34,573 nucleotides of DNA from Burkholderiaceae bacterium (GTDB lineage Bacteria > Pseudomonadota > Gammaproteobacteria > Burkholderiales > Burkholderiaceae_C): positions 1-34,573 of the forward strand of contig SCRU01000031.1 in NCBI GenBank assembly GCA_004323695.1, read 5' to 3'. A program made the position numbers and the translations under genes. Positions 27,916-34,573 of the stretch are shown here, piece by piece (position 1 is the stretch's first letter; each line of letters begins with the position of its first letter). The notes under the pieces are model-generated. The model was given only the letters and a program-made list of their open reading frames with translations, had not been told where the DNA came from and searched no databases.

Positions 27916-27999
27916 AGCCGACGCGCGCACGGTTGCAGCGCACCGGCACCGCCCGTGGTCCGGCTAGCGGCGCGCGTCGGCCCAAAGCGCCAGCGCCAC

Positions 28000-29364
28000 T
28001 CACGTGTGCAACACTGCGTCCATATGCCCGGGCATGGCCCAGACAAGCCATTGCTGGCGCAGCACGGCGACCAGCACGAAGGCCAGCGCCGCGATGCCGC
28101 CAAAGGTGGCGAAGCCCATCTGGTAGCTGCCGGTACTCTCCCTGGCAATCCCCATCACGACCGGCAGATAAAAGCCGCCGATGCCGCCGGCCGCGCCAAT
28201 GATGCCGGTCATCACGCCCGTACGTCCCTTCCAGCGCTGCGGCACCAGCTGGAACGTGGCGCCATTGCCCAAGCCAAAGCAGACATACAGCCCGAACAAC
28301 AGCAAGATGCCGACGCCCATGCCCGGCGTCACCGCCGCGAAGGTGAAATCCAGCGCGGAAATACCTGCCAGCAGGACCAGCAGCGCGCGCACACCCGAGA
28401 GGCGATCGGCGATCAGACCGCCCAGCGGTCGCAGAATCGCGCCGGTGAAGGCCAGCGCTGCCATCATCAAGCCAGCGTCGATCTTGCTCATTTGGTACAG
28501 GTTGATAAGCAGCAACGACACATAGGAAGCCATGCCCACAAAGCCGCCAAAGGTGATGCTGTACACCAGCATGAGCACCCAGGTGTCGCGCTCGGCCAGC
28601 ACCGCGCGATAACGTTGCGGCAGCACGGCAACGGCCAGCAGGGCACCCAGGAATGGCAACAACAGCAGCCCGGTCTTGCCGCGACCGAGCAGGCCCGCGT
28701 GCACCATGAGCACCATGACGATCAGCCCCAGCAGGTTCACCGCAAAGCCGGCAAACGCCGGCACGCCGCTGCCGGTTTTGGGGCCGCGGTCTTTGGCCCA
28801 GAAAAACAGCGCCAGTGCCGTGATCGCCAGTAGCGGCAGAGCAGCGGCCGTGGCGCGCTGCCATCCCCAGGCGTGGGCGAGCGCCGGAAACATGAAGCCA
28901 TCCAGCACGGCGCCAATGTTGCCCGCGGCCGCCAGCCCGAGCACGAGGCCCTGCACCCTGGGCGGATAGTTGCTGCCGGCCATCGGCAGCGCCACGGCAA
29001 AACTCGCACCGCCCATGCCGAGGAACACGCCCAAGATCAGCAGCGTCAGGTACGAGGGTGCGCCGGGCATCAGGAGCAGCACAAGGGACGGCACCGCGGA
29101 CAGCAGCACACCCATCTGGGCGATCTTGCGCCCGTCCTCCGATTGCAGCAGGTTCCCCAGCGTGACGCGCAGGATGGCGGCCGACAGCACCGGCACCGCC
29201 ACCAGAAAGCCCTGTTCCGCCGGCGACATCGCGATGTCCTTGCTGATGAACGGGGCCAGCGGGCCGAGCATGACCCAGATGGTGAATCCCGAGTCAAAGT
29301 AGAGAAAACAGGCCAGCAATGACTTCCAGTCACCGCTCTTGAGCGAAGCCATGATGTTCTTCAT
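28000..29364 (-). CDS. Nitrate/nitrite MFS transporter, NarK/NasA type
   Basis: This 454-residue, 12-helix major facilitator moves nitrate across the inner membrane. Both nitrate signature motifs are present: GLAAAGNIGAVLDGFMFP at 143-160 and GLGNGATFQLVP at 364-375. The two substrate-binding arginines are probably R66 in AAILR and R312 in GAILRPLGG. ATG 29362-29364 has AAGGAA about 6 bp upstream. It is transcribed away from nirB, and a sigma-54-type promoter candidate lies 82-97 bp upstream. The context with nitrite and nitrate reductases points to assimilatory nitrate uptake rather than respiratory exchange. Nitrate versus nitrite preference cannot be read from sequence alone. Confidence 0.93.
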   Translation of the reverse strand: MKNIMASLKSGDWKSLLACFLYFDSGFTIWVMLGPLAPFISKDIAMSPAEQGFLVAVPVLSAAILRVTLGNLLQSEDGRKIAQMGVLLSAVPSLVLLLMPGAPSYLTLLILGVFLGMGGASFAVALPMAGSNYPPRVQGLVLGLAAAGNIGAVLDGFMFPALAHAWGWQRATAAALPLLAITALALFFWAKDRGPKTGSGVPAFAGFAVNLLGLIVMVLMVHAGLLGRGKTGLLLLPFLGALLAVAVLPQRYRAVLAERDTWVLMLVYSITFGGFVGMASYVSLLLINLYQMSKIDAGLMMAALAFTGAILRPLGGLIADRLSGVRALLVLLAGISALDFTFAAVTPGMGVGILLLFGLYVCFGLGNGATFQLVPQRWKGRTGVMTGIIGAAGGIGGFYLPVVMGIARESTGSYQMGFATFGGIAALAFVLVAVLRQQWLVWAMPGHMDAVLHT

Positions 29365-29445
29365 CGAGTTTCCTTTGCAAACGGATAAGGCCTTCGCGTA
29401 GCGCCAGCGACCCCATTCACCAACGCCGCGAATCCTCAGGTTCTG

Positions 29446-29461
29446 TGCAAGATGCGCGCCA
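29446..29461 (-). promoter_or_regulatory. Sigma-54 promoter for the nitrate transporter
   Basis: On the - strand TGGCGCGCATCTTGCA matches the sigma-54 consensus TGGCACG-N4-TTGCW at 11 of 12 fixed positions, with the obligatory GG-N10-GC spacing. The predicted start of transcription is near 29435, giving a leader of about 71 bases. It faces away from a second such promoter serving nirB. Confidence 0.75.
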
Positions 29462-29510
29462 GCCACGCCCGACTTCGCGCGGCGTCGCGCCATCGCGCGA
29501 TTCACATTCA

Positions 29511-29550
29511 TGCACCAACGTCAGGCGGGTTCGGCCTCCAGATTGGTGCA
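29511..29550. promoter_or_regulatory. NtrC-like half-sites between the divergent promoters
   Basis: TGCACCA at 29511-29517 and TGGTGCA at 29544-29550 are perfect half-sites of the NtrC consensus (TGCAC..., ...GTGCA), facing each other 33 bp centre to centre, about three helical turns. The second also reads as a partial full site, GCCTCCAGATTGGTGCA at 29534-29550. Their midpoint lies about 95 bp from one predicted start of transcription and about 106 bp from the other, a normal enhancer distance for NtrC. The wide spacing of the perfect halves is unusual. Confidence 0.55.
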
Positions 29551-29609
29551 ATGCAACAAACGGGTGCGTGCAGGGCCGCCTCGCTCAAGCCGGCCGGGAC
29601 GCCGGCAGA

Positions 29610-29625
29610 TGGCATGGGACTTGCT
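29610..29625 (+). promoter_or_regulatory. Sigma-54 promoter for nirB
   Basis: TGGCATGGGACTTGCT matches the sigma-54 consensus TGGCACG-N4-TTGCW at 11 of 12 fixed positions, with correct GG-N10-GC spacing. The predicted start of transcription is near 29636, about 21 bases before the nirB ATG, leaving just enough room for the AAAGG ribosome-binding sequence. Confidence 0.8.
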
Positions 29626-29656
29626 GAGCCACAGTGACACATCGCAAAGGCACTAC

Positions 29657-32089
29657 ATGAAGAAGTCCCGGCTGGTGATGGTGGGCAACGGCATGGCCGG
29701 GGTGCGCACCATCGAAGAATTGCTCAAGATCGCGCCCGAGCTGTACGACATCACGGTATTCGGGGCCGAGCCGCACCCCAACTACAACCGCATCCTGCTG
29801 TCGCCGGTGCTCGCGGGCGAGCAAACGCTCGACGAGATCGTGCTGAATTCCTGGGACTGGTACCGGGACAACCACATCACGCTGCACGCCGGCAAAAGGG
29901 TCGTGGAGGTAGACCGCGTGCACCGCATCGTGCGCGCCGCGGACGGCACCGAGGAGCCGTATGACCGCCTGCTGATGTGCACCGGTTCGAACCCCTTCAT
30001 CCTGCCGGTGCCGGGCAAGGACCTGGAGGGCGTGATTGCCTACCGCGACATCGCCGACACCAACGCGATGATCGAGGCCGCGCACAAATACAGGCGCGCC
30101 GTCGTCATCGGCGGCGGCCTGCTGGGACTGGAAGCGGCCAACGGCCTGATGCTGCGCGGCATGGACGTGACCGTGGTGCATGTGATGCCCTGGCTGATGG
30201 AGCGCCAGCTCGACGATGTGGCGGGCAAGCTGCTGCAGAAATCGCTGGAAGACCGCGGGCTCAAGTTCATGATCGGCGCGCAGACCGAAGCGCTGGTTCC
30301 CGACCGGGATGGCAGGGTCATGGCGATCCGGTTCAAGGACGGCACCGAGCTGCCGACCGACCTCGTCGTCATGGCGGTGGGCATCCGTCCGAACACCGAA
30401 CTGGCGGAGAAGATGCACCTGCACTGCAACCGCGGCATCGTGGTGAACGACACCCTGCAGACCGTGACGGACGCGCGCATTTACGCGGTGGGCGAATGCG
30501 CGGCGCACCGCGGCATCGCCTATGGGCTGGTGGCGCCGCTGTTCGAGCAGGCCAAGGTGGCGGCAAACCACCTGGCGCAGTTCGGCATCGGCCGCTACAC
30601 CGGGTCTCTCACCTCGACCAAGCTCAAGGTCACGGGCATCGACCTGTTCTCCGCCGGTGAATTCATGGGTGGCGACGGCACGGAAGAGCTGGTGATGAGC
30701 GACCCGTTCGGCGGCGTCTACAAGAAGCTGGTGATCAAGGACGACAAGCTGGTGGGCGCCTGCCTGTACGGCGACACGGTGGACGGCAGCTGGTACTTCA
30801 AGCTGCTGCGCGACGGCCGCAGCGTGCACGACATCCGCGACAAGCTGATGTTTGGCGAATCCAACATCGGTGACAGCGGCCACGAAGGCCACAGCAAGGC
30901 CGCCAGCATGCCCGACGATGCCGAGGTCTGCGGCTGCAATGGCGTCACCAAGGGCACCATCTGCAAGGCGATCAAGGACAAGGGCCTGTTCACGCTCGAC
31001 GAGGTACGCCGGCACACCAAGGCCAGCGCGAGTTGCGGCTCGTGCACCGGGCTGGTCGAGCAGATCTTGATGGCCACGGCGGGCGGCGACTACTCGGCCA
31101 CGCCAAAGAAAAAAGCCCTGTGCGGCTGCACCGAGCACAGCCACCAGGAGGTGCGCGAGGCGATCCGGACGCACAAGCTGCTGGCGATTGCCGACGTTTT
31201 TCACTTCATGGAGTGGCGCACGCCGAACGGCTGCTCGTCGTGCCGTCCGGCCGTCAACTACTACCTGCTCTCGACCTGGCCGAAGGAGGCCAGGGACGAC
31301 CCGCAGAGCCGCTACATCAACGAGCGCAGTCACGCCAACATCCAGAAGGACGGCACCTACAGCGTGATCCCGCGCATGTGGGGCGGCGAGACCACGGCCG
31401 ACGAGCTGCGCCGCATCGCCGACGCCGTCGACAAATACAAGATCCCGACCGTCAAGGTCACGGGCGGCCAGCGCATCGACCTGCTGGGCGTGAAAAAGGA
31501 AGACCTGCAAAACGTCTGGAAGGACATCGGCATGCCCTCGGGCCACGCCTACGCCAAGGCGCTGCGCACGGTCAAGACCTGTGTCGGTTCCGAGTGGTGC
31601 CGCTTCGGCACGCAGGACAGCACCCAGATGGGCAAGGACCTGGAGCGCGCGCTGTGGCGCATGTACGCACCGCACAAGGTCAAGCTGGCGGTGAGCGGCT
31701 GCCCGCGCAACTGCGCCGAGTCGGGCATCAAGGACGTGGGCGTGATCGGCGTCGATTCGGGCTGGGAAATCCACGTGGGCGGCAACGGCGGCATCAAGAC
31801 CGAGGTGGCGCAATTCCTCGTGAAGGTGAAGACGTCCGGGGAAGTGCTGGAGTATGCCGGCGGCTTCCTGCAGCTGTACCGCGAGGAAGGCTGGTACCTG
31901 GAGCGCACCGTGCACTACCTCCATCGCGTCGGCCTCGACTACGTCAAGAAGCGGATCCTGGACGACGCTGCAGGGCGCAAGGCGCTGTGGGAGCGCCTGC
32001 AGTTCAGCGTGGACGGCGAGCCCGATCCGTGGTTCGAGACGGACAAGGCGGGCGTGGACACGCGGCAGTTCCAGTCGCTGACCGCCTGA
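29657..32089 (+). CDS. nirB: Nitrite reductase (NAD(P)H), large subunit
   Basis: This 810-residue cytoplasmic enzyme reduces nitrite to ammonium with NAD(P)H. The N-terminal half is a flavoprotein reductase (GNGMAGVRTIEELL at about residue 10, a second nucleotide loop GGGLLGLEAANGLML, and VGECAAHRG). Two BFD-like 2Fe-2S segments follow: C425, C427, C460 with C463, and C489, C491, C526 with C529. The siroheme-4Fe-4S site has C642 and C648 (CVGSEWC) with C682 and C686 (CPRNC). The start ATG is fixed by AAAGG and by the sigma-54 promoter; an upstream in-frame extension would precede the predicted mRNA start. It leads the nirB-nirD-nasA operon, which implies a role in nitrate assimilation. Confidence 0.97.
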   Translation: MKKSRLVMVGNGMAGVRTIEELLKIAPELYDITVFGAEPHPNYNRILLSPVLAGEQTLDEIVLNSWDWYRDNHITLHAGKRVVEVDRVHRIVRAADGTEEPYDRLLMCTGSNPFILPVPGKDLEGVIAYRDIADTNAMIEAAHKYRRAVVIGGGLLGLEAANGLMLRGMDVTVVHVMPWLMERQLDDVAGKLLQKSLEDRGLKFMIGAQTEALVPDRDGRVMAIRFKDGTELPTDLVVMAVGIRPNTELAEKMHLHCNRGIVVNDTLQTVTDARIYAVGECAAHRGIAYGLVAPLFEQAKVAANHLAQFGIGRYTGSLTSTKLKVTGIDLFSAGEFMGGDGTEELVMSDPFGGVYKKLVIKDDKLVGACLYGDTVDGSWYFKLLRDGRSVHDIRDKLMFGESNIGDSGHEGHSKAASMPDDAEVCGCNGVTKGTICKAIKDKGLFTLDEVRRHTKASASCGSCTGLVEQILMATAGGDYSATPKKKALCGCTEHSHQEVREAIRTHKLLAIADVFHFMEWRTPNGCSSCRPAVNYYLLSTWPKEARDDPQSRYINERSHANIQKDGTYSVIPRMWGGETTADELRRIADAVDKYKIPTVKVTGGQRIDLLGVKKEDLQNVWKDIGMPSGHAYAKALRTVKTCVGSEWCRFGTQDSTQMGKDLERALWRMYAPHKVKLAVSGCPRNCAESGIKDVGVIGVDSGWEIHVGGNGGIKTEVAQFLVKVKTSGEVLEYAGGFLQLYREEGWYLERTVHYLHRVGLDYVKKRILDDAAGRKALWERLQFSVDGEPDPWFETDKAGVDTRQFQSLTA

Positions 32090-32113
32090 TCTCAAAAATG
32101 TTGAATGAAAACC

Positions 32114-32161
32114 ATCGCAAGCCCTTGTCCGACGGGCGCTGTTAGCTACGAACGGAATAGC
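32114..32161 (-). repeat. Interspersed palindromic repeat, copy between nirB and nirD
   Basis: On the - strand the element begins GCTATTCCG, continues TAGCTAACAGCGCCC and ends AAGGGCTTGCG, matching the copy at 19502-19549 at 29 of its first 42 positions without gaps. In the mRNA, the complementary sequence GCCC...GGGC would form a hairpin. It occupies most of the 74-bp nirB-nirD gap and ends 2 bases before nirD, so the weak nirD ribosome-binding sequence (CGGAAT) lies within it. Confidence 0.6.
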
Positions 32162-32163
32162 AC

Positions 32164-32589
32164 ATGAATGACTGGAAAGTGATTTGCCGCGTGCAAGACA
32201 TCCCCGTGATGGGCGCGCGCCGGGTGGCGCGCCCCAAGGGCGTGGCCGTCGCCGTGTTCCGCAACGACCAGGACCAGGTGTTCGCGCTGCTCGACCGCTG
32301 CCCGCACAAGGGCGGCCCGCTGTCCCAGGGCATCGTGTTCGGCACCAGCGTGGCCTGCCCGCTGCATAACCGCGTGATCGGGCTGGATGACGGCTGCGCC
32401 AAGGCGCCCGACGAGGGCTGCACGCCGCGCTTTGCCGTCAAGGTCGAAGCCGGCCAGGTCCTGCTGGATGCGCGCGAGCTCGCGACGCTGGCGCTCGATC
32501 TCCCCGCGCCTCGCGCGGGTCCGGGCTTCGCGGCGGCCGGCAAACTGGGCGACGAGACCTACGACGTGCAGGCGCCGCATGAGGCGTAA
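32164..32589 (+). CDS. nirD: Nitrite reductase (NAD(P)H), small subunit
   Basis: This 141-residue Rieske-type protein is the partner of NirB. The pattern C46-P-H48 and C65-P-L-H68 (CPHKGG and CPLHN) has the four ligands of a true Rieske 2Fe-2S cluster, unlike the enterobacterial NirD, which lacks them. The protein is about 30 residues longer than that form, with an alanine-rich C-terminal tail. ATG 32164 is 2 bases after the repeat in the intergenic gap and has only a weak ribosome-binding sequence. It is followed 40 bp later by the nitrate reductase gene. Confidence 0.94.
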   Translation: MNDWKVICRVQDIPVMGARRVARPKGVAVAVFRNDQDQVFALLDRCPHKGGPLSQGIVFGTSVACPLHNRVIGLDDGCAKAPDEGCTPRFAVKVEAGQVLLDARELATLALDLPAPRAGPGFAAAGKLGDETYDVQAPHEA

Positions 32590-32629
32590 CAGGCTGCTCC
32601 TCCTTCCCCCGTCGGGCAGGGAGTAAGAC

Positions 32630-34573
32630 ATGCAAGAAACGCGATCCACCTGCCCCTACTGCGGGGTCGGCTGCGGCGTGGTCATCGAGTCCGATGGCGG
32701 CCACATCACCGGCGTGCGCGGCGACCCGGACCATCCGGCCAATTTCGGGCGGCTGTGCAGCAAGGGCGCCACGCTGCACCTGACCGCCAGCGCGGCCGTG
32801 ACCCGGCAAACCCGGCTCAAGCAGCCGATGCGGCGCGTCCGACGCGGCGAAGCGCCCGCGCCGCTACCCTGGAACGCCGCCCTTGGTGTGGCGAGCCAGA
32901 CCTTCGCGCGCATCATCGTCGAGCACGGCCCCGACGCCGTGGGCTTCTACCTCTCGGGCCAGTTGCTGACCGAGGACTACTACGTCTTCAACAAGCTGGC
33001 CAAGGGCCTCATCGGCACCAACAACGTCGACACCAACTCGCGCCTGTGCATGAGCAGCGCGGTCGCCGGCTACAAGCAGACGCTGGGCGCGGACGCGCCG
33101 CCCGCCTGCTACGACGACGTGAACCACGCGCAATGCATCTTCATCGCCGGCAGCAACACGGCCTGGGCGCACCCGGTGCTGTTCCGGCGCATCGAGGACG
33201 CAAAGCTTGCCAACCCGGCGTTGAAAATCATCGTGGTCGACCCGCGCCGCACCGACACGGCGGAACTGGCCGACCTGCATCTGCCGATCCAGCCGGGCAC
33301 CGACGTGATGCTGTTCAACGGCATGCTGCACCTCATGCTGTGGGAAGGCTGGATCGATGCCGGCTGGATCGCGGCGCACACCAGCGGCTTCGACGCGCTC
33401 AAGACCACGGTGCGCGACTGCACGCCCGAGCTGGTCGCGCAAGTTTGCGGCATCACGCGGGACAACCTGTACGCCGCCGCGCGGCTGTTCGCCGGCGCCC
33501 CGGCGGACAATGCGAGGCGTCGCGCGCCCACGCTCAGCCTGTACTGCCAGGGCCTGAACCAGTCGAGCAGCGGCACCGCCAAGAACGCCGCGCTGATCAA
33601 CCTGCACCTGGCCACCGGCCAGATCGGCCGGCCCGGCGCCGGACCGTTCTCGCTGACCGGCCAGCCCAATGCCATGGGTGGACGTGAGGTCGGCGGCATG
33701 GCCAACCTGCTCAGCGGGCACCGCGACCTGGCGAATCCGCAACACCGCGCCGAAGTGGCCGCGCTCTGGGGCGTGCCTTCGGTACCCGCCCAGCCCGGCA
33801 AGACGGCGGTCGAGATGTTCCAGGCCGCAGCCGACGGCGAAATCCGCGCGCTGTGGATTGCCTGCACCAACCCGGCGCAGTCCATGCCCGACCAGGCATT
33901 GGTGCGCCGCGCGCTGGAGCGCTGCGAGTTCGTGGTGGTGCAGGAAGCCTTTGCCACCACGGCCACCTGCGCCTTTGCCGACCTGCTGCTGCCCGCCACG
34001 ACCTGGGGCGAAAAGGAAGGCACGGTCACGAACAGCGAGCGGCGCATCAGCCGTGTCCGTGCCGCCGTGCCGGCGCCGGGCGGTGCGCAAAACGGTCCGC
34101 GCCACGACTGGGCCATTGCGGTGGAGTTTGCGCGGCGGCTGGAGCCCCTGCTGCCTGTTCGCGCCGAAAGCGGCCTGTTCGCGTACGACACGCCCGAGGC
34201 CATCTGGAACGAGCACCGCGAATCGACCTGCGGCCGCGACCTTGACATCACGGGCCTGAGCTACGCCCGGCTCGACAACAAAGGCCCACAGCAGTGGCCG
34301 CTGCGGGACGGCGAGACCGTCGGCAAGGCGCGTCTGTACGAAGACGGCGTCTTCCCCACGCCCGACGGCCGCGCCCGCTTCGCCGACAACGCCTACCGGC
34401 CCGTGGCCGAGCCGCGCGAGCCGCGCTACCCGTTCTCGCTCACCACCGGTCGCCTGCGCGACCAGTGGCACGGCATGAGCCGCACCGGCACGCTGGGGCG
34501 ACTGTTCGGCCACGTGGCCGAGCCCGCCGTGCAACTGCACCCGCAGGACATGGCGCGCCGCAACCTCAAGGAC
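32630..34573 (+). CDS. nasA: Assimilatory nitrate reductase catalytic subunit, 5' part
   Basis: The frame is open from ATG 32630 to the window edge, giving 648 residues of a protein usually about 900 long; the 3' end is missing. AGGGAG about 7 bp upstream supports the start. It is a cytoplasmic molybdenum enzyme that reduces nitrate to nitrite. C8, C11, C15 and C43 (CPYCGVGC and LCSKG) bind the N-terminal 4Fe-4S cluster, and C140 in SRLCMSSAVAG is the likely molybdenum ligand. QSSSGTAKNAALINLHL (core GTAKNAALI), GRPGAGPFSLTGQPNAMGGREVGG and WIACTNPAQSMPD are bis-MGD-binding segments typical of the NasA/NapA/FdhF family. The assignment to nitrate rests on NirBD and the transporter next to it; whether it carries a C-terminal BFD domain is unknown. 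Confidence 0.95.
   Translation, partial: MQETRSTCPYCGVGCGVVIESDGGHITGVRGDPDHPANFGRLCSKGATLHLTASAAVTRQTRLKQPMRRVRRGEAPAPLPWNAALGVASQTFARIIVEHGPDAVGFYLSGQLLTEDYYVFNKLAKGLIGTNNVDTNSRLCMSSAVAGYKQTLGADAPPACYDDVNHAQCIFIAGSNTAWAHPVLFRRIEDAKLANPALKIIVVDPRRTDTAELADLHLPIQPGTDVMLFNGMLHLMLWEGWIDAGWIAAHTSGFDALKTTVRDCTPELVAQVCGITRDNLYAAARLFAGAPADNARRRAPTLSLYCQGLNQSSSGTAKNAALINLHLATGQIGRPGAGPFSLTGQPNAMGGREVGGMANLLSGHRDLANPQHRAEVAALWGVPSVPAQPGKTAVEMFQAAADGEIRALWIACTNPAQSMPDQALVRRALERCEFVVVQEAFATTATCAFADLLLPATTWGEKEGTVTNSERRISRVRAAVPAPGGAQNGPRHDWAIAVEFARRLEPLLPVRAESGLFAYDTPEAIWNEHRESTCGRDLDITGLSYARLDNKGPQQWPLRDGETVGKARLYEDGVFPTPDGRARFADNAYRPVAEPREPRYPFSLTTGRLRDQWHGMSRTGTLGRLFGHVAEPAVQLHPQDMARRNLKD

Noticed and set aside
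29375-29394. A second sigma-54-like sequence on the - strand, GGCC...TTTGCA, near the transporter start codon.
   Set aside because: The GG to GC spacing is 12 bases instead of the strictly required 10, and it would overlap the ribosome-binding site.
32098-32145. Short open frame starting MLNENHRKPLSDGRC between nirB and nirD.
   Set aside because: It lies mostly inside the repeat element, has no ribosome-binding site and only 15 codons.
32630-34573. Possible frameshift in nitrate reductase, because several other frames in this region stay open for hundreds of codons.
   Set aside because: Translation from 32630 is continuous to the window edge, with all cluster and cofactor motifs in one frame.

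Overview
The window looks like chromosomal core sequence from a high-GC betaproteobacterium, most likely Burkholderiales and probably Comamonadaceae. This is inferred from protein wording (NuoG without the N7 cluster, DUF2818 after nuoN), from the order tpiA-secG-tRNA-Leu-nuoA..N, and from short interspersed repeats of a type I associate with that family. There is no rRNA, CRISPR array, integrase, transposase or prophage gene. It is mostly a well-ordered housekeeping region, and I found no clearly new multi-gene system. The most interesting signals are regulatory and small-repeat structures.

Layout: (1) 1-1152, + strand, the 3' part of a glutamate dehydrogenase gene. (2) 1171-17023, - strand, a complete 14-gene respiratory complex I operon (nuoA to nuoN), running on without a large gap into DUF2818, a Nudix hydrolase and a DUF1178 protein. 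(3) 17081-19491, - strand, quinone oxidoreductase, tpiA, secG and tRNA-Leu(GAG), lying just upstream of nuoA. (4) 19553-22171, - strand, rpsO and pnp, separated by a strong terminator and by a long stem-loop in the pnp leader. (5) 22262-25170, a class I/II aminotransferase, a tiny secreted basic protein and a lone periplasmic ligand-binding protein with a Tat-like signal. (6) 25266-27810, three small heat-shock (Hsp20) genes around tsaD, with candidate sigma-32 promoters. (7) 28000-34573, a nitrate assimilation locus: a NarK/NasA-type nitrate transporter on the - strand, divergent from nirB, nirD and the start of an assimilatory nitrate reductase gene that runs off the right edge.

How it works together: complex I oxidises NADH and pumps protons, and its 13 cofactor and membrane subunits plus nuoC are encoded in the usual order with several ATGA start/stop overlaps that suggest translational coupling. 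The nitrate locus imports nitrate, reduces it to nitrite (NasA) and then to ammonium (NirBD). Glutamate dehydrogenase at the other end could interconvert ammonium and glutamate, but it lies far away and no link is implied. The 292-bp region between the transporter and nirB carries two outward-facing sequences that each match 11 of 12 conserved positions of the sigma-54 promoter, with NtrC-like half-sites in the middle. This predicts induction of the whole pathway under nitrogen limitation.

No gene-free stretch exceeds about 300 bases; the longest is that 292-bp divergent promoter region. Several intergenic gaps hold related ~48-bp palindromic repeats, which sometimes provide a stop codon or ribosome-binding site to the adjacent gene. 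A patch of A/T-ending codons inside nuoG may be an old copy of the same element.
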